Assembly: GCA_026874595.1 (NCBI GenBank)
Contig: CM049307.1
Location: forward strand, 96,014,330-96,078,329
Reading direction: 5' to 3'
From: Sipunculus nudus
Taxonomy: Eukaryota > Annelida > Sipuncula > Golfingiida > Sipunculidae
Length of the DNA stretch: 64,000 bases
The notes beneath the pieces were generated by a model, which saw nothing but the letters and a program-made list of their open reading frames with translations, searched no databases and was not told the DNA's origin. A program made the translations under genes and the position numbers. Shown here piece after piece: positions 49,124 through 59,219 of this stretch (positions are counted from its first letter, which is position 1; each line of letters begins with the position of its first letter).

Positions 49124-50553
49124 TATATATATGTATGCGTGTGTATATATATATATTATATATATTAACATTATATGATTTTAATAAGATAAACAAAAAA
49201 TATACGATCAAATTGTGAATATATAGTAAAATAATTTATTTGGTTCTTTTGGTGTAGGTCTACTGTCAGAAAATATACTTTTAAATAAACGTTTCACATA
49301 TTAAGAATATTTTACTTTAATGCAAGATCTATTTGAAATTCATACTTTAACCATACTTTTAAAATTACATTTCTTGAACTCCCATGAATAAATCCATTGA
49401 TGGATTTTGATCGGGAAACGTCTATATCAGATCATTTTAGCCTATGATTGTTCAATTGCAAATGGTGCTCGTTAGTTTATTCTAATCCTTTACTATTAGG
49501 AAAAGAGATTTCTTTATTGAAACTTAGAAAATAAGTAGCACAATTCATTTTTTAATTTAGAAGGCAAAGACTCTTAGATTTAACATTAAGTTCCGGACCT
49601 TCGGATTTCTGATCTGCACCTGTTAAACTTTCGCTGTTTAATTTAAAATGGAGCTTGGCCAACTCATCATTTGGGGCACTGAGCATACACTCTATACGAT
49701 GTTACGTGTGTACAGAGCACACATTTAGGACGACAAATACCAGATTGCTAACAGTGAAAACTGAGTCACGGAAAAACGCTGACATAGTGCCAGTTAATGG
49801 TGGCGAACACTAGTACCGAGTGACCCGAGAATAGACACATCCGTATCTCTTACCCTAGTTCAGTCTGACAGTCGAAAAAAAGAAGGGTATGACAACAGGC
49901 AAATAATGCCGCCCACATCATGTTACACTCTCCGCTCAGATATCAGGTCAAAACTTTAATCTTGTTTGCTGTGCTGTTAATGAATGGAGAATATGACGGA
50001 AGCCATGTTTTGCGACATCCTGAGCAATGTCGTAATTGACCCAAGCAAATCCTAATTGTATTCAGCTGGTTGTCACAGATGTTCTCATTGAAAATTAGTC
50101 ATATCTCGGCCATGGTCCGACGCATGATTAGCTAAGTAACAGAGTTTTTCCAGTACCAGTTAACAGCAGATCTGTTAAATGTAAAGGACGCAGATTCTTG
50201 AATGTAACATGATCGCAAAGGGGTATATAACTCGGTGCTTCAACTCACAATCAAAGTAAACAAGAACTTTGAAAAACGTATTCACACGACAACAGGGACG
50301 AGTTCAGTTCTAAGTATGCCTATAGGTATATATATGAACAAAGCAGTCTCGCATTCACAGGAACATTTTTTTCCCCAGTTTGAAAAAAAAAAAATAAAAC
50401 GATTAATGGGAATTTATAGGGCGGGTCGATAGTGGTCATATATCAGAACGTTGTGAACACAGTCACAATCTGCCCATTCAGACGTGACCTGCAGGGTCTT
50501 CGAATAACATCTGAATCGTTGTTAAATCCCTCCCCCCCCCCCCCCCCCCCCCC

Positions 50554-50595
<42 letters not shown>

Positions 50596-52645
50596 AATCC
50601 TGACGATGCATCTAAATGTGAAATTGGACTTTTTTATCGGGTAGCAGTAGAAGTAGTAGTAAAAGTAGTAGTAGTAAATTATTAGTGTAATGTTATGATT
50701 ACAGGATATGGTCAGTTAACAATGCTAATCATAATTAGATGATACAGTATTAATTGACATGTTTGATTACCTTACTTTCTTAATGAGAGATATTATATCA
50801 CTTTTTTTCATAAAAATTCATATATTATCTGAAAGAAAGATACATGGCTTATAGAGGCTTGTAGCTACTAGTCCAGCCCGTGTCATGGATCTATAGATAT
50901 ATAAGACACCAGATGGATCTATGAATCTAAGACTCTTGGTTAGTTAATTATATAGATGTTAAATATACCACCCAGAGTTTGTATAGCACAGCCTGGCATT
51001 TGTATGGCTGTCCGTCTTTTGGGGGAGAGCAAATTACCAGTACCAGCCTTAAAATCTTGTTTCAGCCCAGTGCAGCTATAAATGGCATTTAGTCTTGTAA
51101 ACTATCCCTAGCTTATCAACAGTTGTCAGAATTGGTAACAATGTCATTTGTTATTTCATTAAGTCTTTTGATTAAGTTTATTGCTTGGTAATTCAGATGT
51201 ATGAATGCCTACAACTTTTTCTAGCTCCTGAATGGACAATCTTTAGTATCCAGGTCAAAAGCATGTATTTTAATATTCAATAGGGTAACTTCAGGAATCT
51301 GGTTGGTTGAACTGATGGACAGACCTGTATATAAGCACAGCCAAATTTTACTCTGGGAGCACTTCGTCAACATTTCTAAATTCACAAATGGCTCCATTTC
51401 AATAGATTAGTTTTAAGGAAAGATCAACAGATCACAGTGTAGTTTGCAAGTTTCACTTTTATATTTATTTTTTTATGATGTTCTGCTGGAATGAACATGA
51501 TTGTATGAATCATCAGAATACTTTGGTCTAGTGTGAACATGAATGTGGAATAGAAGCAAACCTGAAGGCATTTTTTAACTTTGAGCTAATTTCTCCGTTC
51601 CATTAGAATCCTCAGGGGGTGATATTGAGGAGGGAACGTAACAGTAATATATTTATAAAATCGTGATTATTTTTAAAGGGTGGTATCGATGATATACGTA
51701 TTTATAAAGCTGGTGAGAGAGGGCGGATGAAGGATTTAGGAAAAGGAGGGGTCTACCCCAGGAGGACTCATTACTAAACCTTAAAAAAAGGTCCCCAGGT
51801 CAGCAAAAAAAGGGGGTCCAGGCCGCAAAATGTGGTCTGAAACACTTAAAAAAGTTTCGGCGCCTGGAAAAGGGGGGTTCGGTCTCCCTGCCCCCCCCCC
51901 CTTCCGAATCCGTTTCTGATACGGGAGGGTCTGCGGCAGTGAATATAATATGTAGATCGGTCTTTTTAAGGCCGGTTTTGCTAATGTAAACCATCTATGG
52001 AAACTCCATGGTTTTAGCCCAAACTAAACGAATTTATCTCAAATTGTTTAGAGTTTGTTTTTGTGTCCCGCATCCAGAACATTTGTTAGCTTATCAATCA
52101 AACGAAAGAGCGGAAATAAGATAAAAATAACTGTGGATTAAATTTGATCATGAAAAGTCCGTTTGAGTTTGCGGAGATTTTTGATCAGACATGCTGATTC
52201 AAACTGTCGTTATTTGTCAGTGGTTTTTATATAAGTTATTTTGGCTCGTACTGCATAATGTTTTTTTATGTAAACGCTGTTTGTGCCTGTGCCAGCAGTC
52301 TCTGAAGGCCCCTCTTTTCTAAATCTTTTGGAAGTGACAGTATAGTAGTGGTGATGATGGTGACATGAGAGGTAAAAAGCGCAACAGAGGAAAATGCATT
52401 TACAGTGGAACCCGTCTGATATACCACCTGCCTTACAAGACCACCTGTCCATTAATACCCCTTTTAAACCAAAAAAGACCACGCATGGGTGAACCGGACT
52501 CATTGTTTATAACCGACCTGTCTGATGAGACCACCTGTAAATTAAACATTTGTTGCCAATTATTTCAAACGTACAACTAAGTTCCCAAGTATAATTAATC
52601 CCATAGAGTCGCACGTGGAATGACCTTAATTGAGAAATATATAAT

Positions 52646-52726
<81 letters not shown>

Positions 52727-52799
52727 GTAGAAATGATCTACGGGTATGAGCCGATGAGACGAAACCGACGGTATGGGTTCAGAGTCATCACATACCTTA

Positions 52800-52877
<78 letters not shown>

Positions 52878-53147
52878 GTATTGGCTGTCATAATTGTTAG
52901 GAGTAGTAGCGGTTACTTTTTATATGATGAAATTGATGACAGTGATAATGTAACTACAGATAACTTACGCCATAAAGAAGTCGACACCATTTCCCTTCAA
53001 GTTTTGTTCTACCAGTGACCACGTGTCACGCATGGCCTTCTTTTGGCGCGGCGTTAGTCCTGTGGCCTCGTCTGGTGTGTCGTCATTTCCGGTACCGTAA
53101 AACATCCCAAGAACGCCTCCCATCTTGTCAGATTTCTTTTCAGATTC
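45655..53147 (-). CDS. globin B (distal and proximal His present), three coding exons
   Basis: Haem-binding globin. Exons on minus: 53147-52969 (179 nt; ATG at 53123-53121), 47099-46874 (226 nt), 45801-45655 (147 nt, stop TGA). The predicted product is 175 aa. The start has excellent Kozak context (AAGATGG) and follows a clean acceptor (CATTGCAG|G), implying an upstream non-coding exon; a donor-like TAC|GTGAGT on minus near 59580 is a candidate. Introns are at B12.2 and G7.0 as in paralogue A. E7 His is in MRAHGSAV and F8 His in ANSHFPRG, 32 residues apart as in neuroglobin-type proteins; the CD region is HPTYKDYF. The N-terminus MGGVLGMF exposes a glycine after Met. About 38 of 160 aligned residues differ from globin A by my count. 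Short conserved 3'-UTR sequence follows the stop in both genes. Confidence 0.92.
45802..46873 (-). other. globin B intron 2
   Basis: 1,072-bp intron with donor GAG|GTAGAT and acceptor TGTATAG|AAT. Contains an AAT/ATT microsatellite at 46056-46105. Confidence 0.8.
46056..46105. repeat. (AAT)n/(ATT)n microsatellite
   Basis: AATAAT array turning into ATTATT, so it is itself an inverted repeat. Confidence 0.9.
49066..49170. repeat. (AT)n microsatellite with CA interruptions
   Basis: TA array broken by CACACACA and GTGTG. Confidence 0.9.
50528..50592. repeat. poly-C then (CT)n tract
   Basis: About 22 C residues followed by about 36 bp of CT repeats. Confidence 0.95.
51700..51930. repeat. G/C-run-rich repeat fragment
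   Basis: Stretches such as AAAAGGAGGGGTCTACCCC, AAAAAAAGGGGGTCC and CCCCCCCCCCC recur. They resemble a worn low-complexity interspersed repeat and are not a gene. Confidence 0.4.
52395..52580 (+). repeat. transposon-end-like segment with repeated GACCACCTGT
   Basis: Begins ACAGTGGAACCCGTCTGATA, then GACCACCTGTCC and GAGACCACCTGTAAATTAA. This resembles pogo/Tigger-type ends and the segments at 4080 and 16068. Confidence 0.4.
52660..52721. repeat. (AT)n microsatellite
   Basis: TA array about 80 bp from a second TA array. Confidence 0.95.
52800..52871. repeat. (AT)n microsatellite
   Basis: TA array about 100 bp from the globin B exon 1 donor. Confidence 0.95.
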
Positions 53148-53149
53148 CT

Positions 53150-53845
53150 GCAATGGCAGCACAAAGATGTTACGCTGTTACTATATGTTGGTGGTATGAT
53201 GAGATATATAAATGTTTAAAGGTTTGTTGCGATATTTACATGAAATACCACAGGGATCATCATCCCAATAACCTGATATAAAAGCGTAATTTTTTTATGT
53301 CGCAAAAGAATAAATTGGATGGTGGACACAAAGTAACCGTTAATGCCATGGACGCCGATTTGTTGAAAGATGTGTTAGAGAACTTTCTTTGCAATGTATA
53401 AAAAAATCAAAAGAAATGCGCACTATTTCAATGTTAGGATGCTCAAAATCCCATATGTCATTGACAAAGATCAAGTTAACAAGAATTTCACTCATCTGAG
53501 AAATTTTGTGGAGCCAATTTGCATGTCAGATTTGCGGATAACATGTTCAGCATGCCATTTTAAACGTTAAAGTGTTCACAAGAAACCTTATATTTCCGCA
53601 TGTTTGACTATAAAGATAACGTCATCAGTTTTCCAACTCGTCTGAGATATTGGTACAATAATTTGTGTATCGATGTTGAGAAAAACTATGCAGTACTACC
53701 CAATTTAGAAAGGACTTACTTTAAATGCTCAAAGGCATGTTTTCGCTGTGTGACTTACAGAATATAAGTCACTGTAACCTAATTTTAGGCCGGCAAGGAG
53801 GTTTTACTAGGGCTTAAGGGGATACCCAGTTAAAAGTTTCTCTTT
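53150..53845. other. 5' side of globin B exon 1
   Basis: No supported exon. A 5'-UTR intron of globin B is expected to run through here. Confidence 0.4.
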
Positions 53846-53849
53846 TAAA

Positions 53850-53948
53850 CAGTTACGGTTTGTTCCCTGCTTACGAACGACCGGACAGACGGACGACGGA
53901 CAGAGACCCATCGCTATATATCTCAGCATAACAAATGATGGAGCTTTT
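53850..53948 (+). repeat. family H tail (copy 2, truncated)
   Basis: Carries the family H 3' signature: GACGGACGACGGACAGAGAC, CCCATCGCTATA, then a decayed hairpin ending GGAGCT. No head was found upstream. Confidence 0.65.
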
Positions 53949-54059
53949 ATCGGAGAAAAAATTAAACCATAGGCGGCCCAGTTATAGATGACATATCATG
54001 TGTGTTACGGGGTGACATAAAAGCGGACCGAACTGTCTCGCTAGTGAAGCTTGCTTTTC

Positions 54060-54128
54060 TAGCGACGCGGTTGGTACGCCTGACTTGTGCGCCACCGACA
54101 TGGGTTCGACTCCCGGATCGGCCCAGTA
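54060..54128 (+). mobile_element. tRNA-like SINE head
   Basis: AGCGACGCGGTTGGTACGCC followed by a B box GGTTCGACTCC (54103-54113) gives a tRNA-like arrangement of about 67 nt. It is unlike the SINE pair at 13.4-14.0 kb in its body. A functional tRNA is unlikely because the acceptor arm does not pair. Confidence 0.5.
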
Positions 54129-54284
54129 TTTTCCCCTGAACAATTGGTCTTCGTAACAAGTGTCCTAAAGATCAAGAATAACTAGATGGTTGCAAATAAA
54201 TGATGGTTATTAACATGATTATATTCATCTTACAGAATGCATAATTGTCCATAGCTTTATTGGACACAAAATGTTGAAAAAAGA

Positions 54285-54480
54285 TCCTACATTTCCAAAT
54301 GCTGCTCCTGACAGATACAACTAATACAAAGGTCACGTAGACTTTTGATCCTGTGACCTCAAAATCAATAGGTTTCGTGCACGCACGCCCGAACGGAGGC
54401 GTTACTGTTTCCCCTGCTGCAACTTTGATAATTAACTGGGAGGCACTATTAAGTACGATTTCTAGGTCAGGGGCGGAACG
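54285..54480. repeat. fragment of family H interior
   Basis: Contains CTGTGACCTCAAAATCAATA, the same block found in the interior units of family H copies 1 and 4. The rest is diverged. Confidence 0.5.
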
Positions 54481-54704
54481 CACTAAATATCAGAAAGATA
54501 TCTAAACATTCTGGGGAAAAACCTGGGTTGTAGACTGGGCCACAGGTCCTAATCATAGGAATAGAGTGTCACAGATCAGTGAATGTACATGGTTTCAGAA
54601 CTATCCATGAAGCATATCCTTTATTATCTGAATGAATAAAAATATGTGTAAACAAGTTTTATGAAGCACAACTACGAACAAAACCTCACCTGGCCCATAT
54701 ATAT

Positions 54705-54835
54705 ACATATACAGTGACCCTCGACATTACCTCAATAAGGTGGTCGCATTTTCGAGGTGATCGTCTGATATAAAGAAGAAAAAAGAATTTGGACCGTGAA
54801 AAAAGTGGTTGTTATTTTGAGGTGTTTTTTTGGCG
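54705..54835 (+). repeat. TIR-like fragment related to 4080-4235
   Basis: ACAGTGACCCTCGACATTAC, then AAGGTGGTCGCATTTTCGAG and a TTTTGAGGTG block, parallel to the segment at 4.1 kb. Confidence 0.45.
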
Positions 54836-54839
54836 AGAT

Positions 54840-55355
54840 TTTACTTTGTACAAAATATAATTGAAAATTGCTGACCGTCGGTGGAAAAATCGAAGAATAC
54901 AGTGTACCCTGTAAAGCTTGGATTGGCAGATTTTCATGTACAACTTTAATTGGGTATAAACGAAAGATTTATAGTTGGGGCCTCAAGTACATATGCAAAA
55001 TACCAGTATATGCTGCCACATAAACAAATGCACATGAATAATAATAATTTAAAACAACAAATCATGTCACTCCTTGAACAGAACTATCATTTTAGATGAG
55101 TTTTACTAAAAATGTGCAAAGGTCAAGGGCACTCTACTTCACTCTACCTTGAATTTGAAAAGAATCTACCCTATGACCAATATTTATGTCCATGTTATAA
55201 AGTTATATTGCGTGTTCTATGGCGGTTAGGGGACGGTTTACTGTGCAATACATGTAAACGATTGCATCACAAATATTGCGTGCAAGTTCGTTTCGCTGGT
55301 ACCAATGTCAACCCTATCACTCATTCTTAAGAGATCAAATGTCCTATGATTTTCA
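54840..55355. other. no gene recognised
   Basis: AT-rich; a 72-codon + frame at 55112-55330 has no recognisable domain. Confidence 0.4.
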
Positions 55356-55358
55356 TAA

Positions 55359-55774
55359 CAAGTGACCTGTGGGTCCAGACGCTCAGCTGAAATTGATTGT
55401 GAGAATATTTTATGCACAACCGTTAATTTTTTGTATATCTTTATTTGAGAAATTTACACAACACACCTTTTTGGAGTTGCCTGTGTCCTTTTATGGGCTA
55501 CATGAAATATGCAGGAGCCTCTCACGATTACATATTTGTAGAAATATTGGTATCTTAACTAAGTGACAGTAATATGCATGTAATTATAGTGTGGATTATG
55601 ATAAGTGGAGATCAGTTGATCATCGAAGAATGAACACATTTAATGTATTAACTGAAATAAGAGGGTGTTAAAAAATCATCAAAATTTACAGACAGACAGA
55701 CAGACGGACGGACGGATCACAAACGCTGGCCAATCACTATAGCTCATTTGATTTATAGTCAGCTGAGCTAAAAA
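55359..55774 (+). repeat. family H repeat, short copy 3
   Basis: Head CAAGTGACCTGTGGGTCCAG and GCTCAGCTGA, tail tract (GACAGACAGACAGACGGACG), then CACTATAG and a hairpin AGCTCA...AGCTGAGCT (55741-55769) followed by AAAAA. Only about 415 bp long, so this is a minimal version with both ends. Confidence 0.65.
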
Positions 55775-56182
55775 TTGGACCGGTTTAAGGTTAGGTTTTA
55801 TATTCAGAAATCAGCAATACAAAATAACGCCAGATTGCGGATACCATTTTTCCACTAAAGAGGATCACTATTGAAAATAAGTATCACGGAACCAACTATT
55901 ACACCATATGGTTCAATGAAAGGGATGGTCATACTTCATCAATTCATACCCGCGGCTGTTGTCTGTAATCGTTTTGTACCAGGATGTTTCAGGAGCTTTT
56001 ATTTCTCGTCCTACAGCTCCCACGAACTCATTACAGAAGGCCTTGTGGGTAATGAGTTATTTAACACAAGGCATAAGGAAGTCATCGGTAAGAGTATATG
56101 CTATATATAACGACGAAAGCGGTACTATATGTTAATAGGTTTAACGCTTGCGTATATATGTTATATGTATACTAAAAGCAGA

Positions 56183-58573
56183 CAAGTGACCCATAAGTGA
56201 TGACGCTCAGCTGCCAAGAATGACCTGCGACATCATGGGCTGAGATTCACAACTTCCAGTCGAATTTTTGAAGAACCTATTTGCCAATTTGTTGAAATTT
56301 TCTACGACAACAGAAATAAACATCACCAATGTCTGGTTAAAACACAGTAAATGGATGGTCTGAGGAAAAATGTATGATTATTGAGCTATTAGGAACTATT
56401 CCCATAGCTTGCTTGATACCTGTCAGTCTCAAAAGGAACACCACTTAGGCCAAATATAAGATCAAAATATATAGCAAAAAATCAAGGAAATCCATGCAAG
56501 AATCATTGAATAACGGGTGCTTCTGTATGAATTTTTTTATTCAATACAAGCCAACTGTACCGAACTTTTATAAATTATAGTAATATTTATTAAGAAATAT
56601 TTGACCCAATCCTTTGCAAGGTTACATTAATATAGATCCGACTGCATTCACTTTAAAAGTCCTTAAGATAATATGATTTAAAGATGGTTGCCTGGTGGCC
56701 ATAGTAGACTTCTGGCAGGTCTGAAATAAGACAACAAACATTTTCTAAATCGGACAAAACTTTGAAGAAAAATCACTGAAACTGCACTGACAAAAGGATT
56801 TCAAAGGTGGCTAACTGGCAGACATAATGGATTTCTGACAAGTCTGACATTGATATCACACATCCTGCAATTTGAGACCAAACTTGTGGCAAATTCTCCA
56901 AAGGATATTAAATTAATGAATGTCCAAAACAATTCAAAAGGCATATTCAGCCCTCATATCAGATTTATAGATATGCAAATGTAAAAAGTGTAAGTTCAAT
57001 ATTTTTTATTAGGTAAACTGCAAAAGCAGAATGAAAAGAAATGCAGAAAGCATGAATAAGAGTCTTGCAAAAAAAGCCATCCTTACTCCAGGTACACATC
57101 CACATATTATGAGAACAGACACTTTCTTTTTTATCTGGTGATTTATATAAAAAATATTCAGATATCTAGGGAACTTAGTTTATTGCTATGATTCCATAAA
57201 ATAAACTGCAAAATGTTCCCAGCATCTTATTAATCAGTGGCTATACCTTAATACTATACTCTCATAGTCTTAATGCCTGGCTGAAGCATTCTGGAAACAG
57301 TATTTTTGTTATGCAGTAACGAGGTACTTATCACTCAGCCTTATCACTTAACAGGCTGATACAAAAGTGAGTCATATGTCACCAGCGTCACTCACAATTA
57401 CAGCCACACAGTGAGATGTACCAGTTGCAATGGTTATATGTACAAGAAAAATAGAGATGGTCTGCAAAATAAGTTACTGTGAACATCTCTGACCTATGAC
57501 CTTGGACTTTTGCCCACAAATCAACTGGATTCTTTCTAAATGATGGGTAACTACTAACCACTTAAATCTGGTTTAATTACTTGGCAACCAATAAGTGAAT
57601 AACTTTGACCTGCACCCTTTAACCTCCTGACCAGCTGACCCAAAAATCAATAAGTTATTTCTTCAAGCAAAAAGACCCATAAATATGAAGTTTGAATCAA
57701 ACTGAGTGATGCATAGATGTGGCATATGTGAATGGCTGAAGGTCTGAGTTGAACAGTTTCACTTGAAATATGTTTACAAGCATTTAGAACAATTTAATAT
57801 TGTGACCTTGACCTATTGAACTCAACATCAATAGGCTTCTTGGCCTATTGGTAGGCAAGCCATAAATGACAGATGGCAGGTACAGATTGAAAAGTTTGCC
57901 TAAAAATGACTCCACGCAAGAAGTTTGTGCTGTGAACTTGACCTTTGACCTCAAAATCAACAGGCCTTTTCCCCTGTTGACAGGGAAGCGATATCAGTGC
58001 TGAAAGGTTTGGAATGAAAAGTCTAGCTTGAAATGTGTCCACAACCTTTTCAAAGAAGTGGATCCTGTGACCCTGACCTTTGACCTTGTGACCTCAAAAT
58101 CGATAAGATTCTTCTCCCACTTATCAGGTGAGCTATATGTGAAAGATCAAAGTATTGGGATGACAGGTTTAGCTTAAAATGCATCCGGAAGCTTTTCAAA
58201 GAAGTGGGTCCTGTGACCTTGATCTTTGACCTTGTGAACTCAAATAATTATGGTTCTTCCCCTGTTGGTAGATGAGCTGTGTGTGAAAGATGAAAGATTT
58301 GGGATGAAAATTTTGGCTAAAAGAATTATTTCTGGGGGGTGCAAACACATCCCGTAACTTCGAGAATATAGGTTGCAGTGACCTAATTTCAGGTTTGCAA
58401 GGAAATCTTTTTAGTACCTCTAAGACTGCATTGGGTTCATGACCCTAGCCAGTATAGTTACGATTTGTGCCCTGCTAAAGGACGGACGGCCGGCTGGACG
58501 GACAGACGGAAGGACGACGAACAAAGACCCATCGCTATAGCCCAGCATGACTGAAAGTCAGCTGAGCTAAAAA
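56183..58573 (+). repeat. family H repeat, long copy 4
   Basis: Head CAAGTGACCCATAAGTGATG followed by GACGCTCAGCTGCCAAGAATG. Tail tract with GGACGACGAACAAAGACCC, ATCGCTATAG, and a hairpin (58539-58568; arms AGCCCAGC/GCTGAGCT and TGACT/AGTCA) then AAAAA. Interior aligns along most of its length with copy 1 (9128-11410), including four TGTGACCTTGACC-bearing units at 57801, 57931, 58066 and 58212. It has an insertion of about 100 bp near 56490-56590 absent from copy 1. Confidence 0.75.
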
Positions 58574-58590
58574 CCATCATAATCAATAAT

Positions 58591-58592
<2 letters not shown>

Positions 58593-58625
<33 letters not shown>

Positions 58626-58630
58626 CAACA
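58593..58630. repeat. (AAT)n microsatellite
   Basis: Trinucleotide array followed by AAC repeats, just after the copy 4 tail. Confidence 0.9.
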
Positions 58631-58639
58631 ATCAGCTAA

Positions 58640-59110
58640 ATGCCTATGTTAATATAATTTATACACACGTTATTTTTGTCAATAGTTGAAAGATATGAAA
58701 AATAAAACCATCAGCCTGTTGGCCTTTGATCCTACTGTTCCACTGATTGACAGTAACACTGCATGGCTTGAACCGATGCATTGTTACTAATGATCCGAGT
58801 ACTGGAATACAATGTTATACAATGTAAGCGCGCAATAATGAGATACAGGGGCGTCAATACATGGGGATGGGTTATACCCCCCCCCCCCCTCCCGACACAC
58901 ACACACAAAAACAATGAACAATGCTTTCAACTACCAGCTATTCAGAGAATAAGATTTATATAATAACTATTACATATATTATTAGAATGACAGTTTTTTT
59001 ACAAATTTTCCATTTCTGGGTTTACTGTATTATATTATATAAATGAGCCTGGTTTAGAAGAAATTACTTTTAAACACAGCAAATCTAATCAAATTTTTTA
59101 AATATATATA
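58640..59110. other. no gene recognised
   Basis: Includes a short poly-C and CA run near 58877-58906. Confidence 0.4.
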
Positions 59111-59114
59111 AAAC

Positions 59115-59214
59115 GTAGAGTTACCCTCCGGTGTAACGTGCTCTATGGCCTTCAGAAAAAGTCAGAGCGATATAACACACAGAGCGAGCACTTAACACCG
59201 GAAGATAACTCTAC
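59115..59214. repeat. 100-bp imperfect inverted repeat
   Basis: GTAGAGTTACCCTCCGGTGT at the left is mirrored by ACACCGGAAGATAACTCTAC at the right, and the pairing extends to the GTGCTC/GAGCAC inner arms. Likely a foldback or MITE remnant, or a structured RNA/DNA element. Confidence 0.75.
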
Positions 59215-59219
59215 CATCG

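Larger units (their letters stand above)
47100..52968 (-). other. globin B intron 1 (5.9 kb)
   Basis: Donor GC|GTAAGT (strong) and acceptor CTCTTTAG|A. About eight times the length of the same intron in globin A. Holds four large microsatellites, poly-C/(CT)n, a TIR-like fragment at 52395-52580, and an 86-codon minus frame at 47566-47306 with no known domain. Confidence 0.8.
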
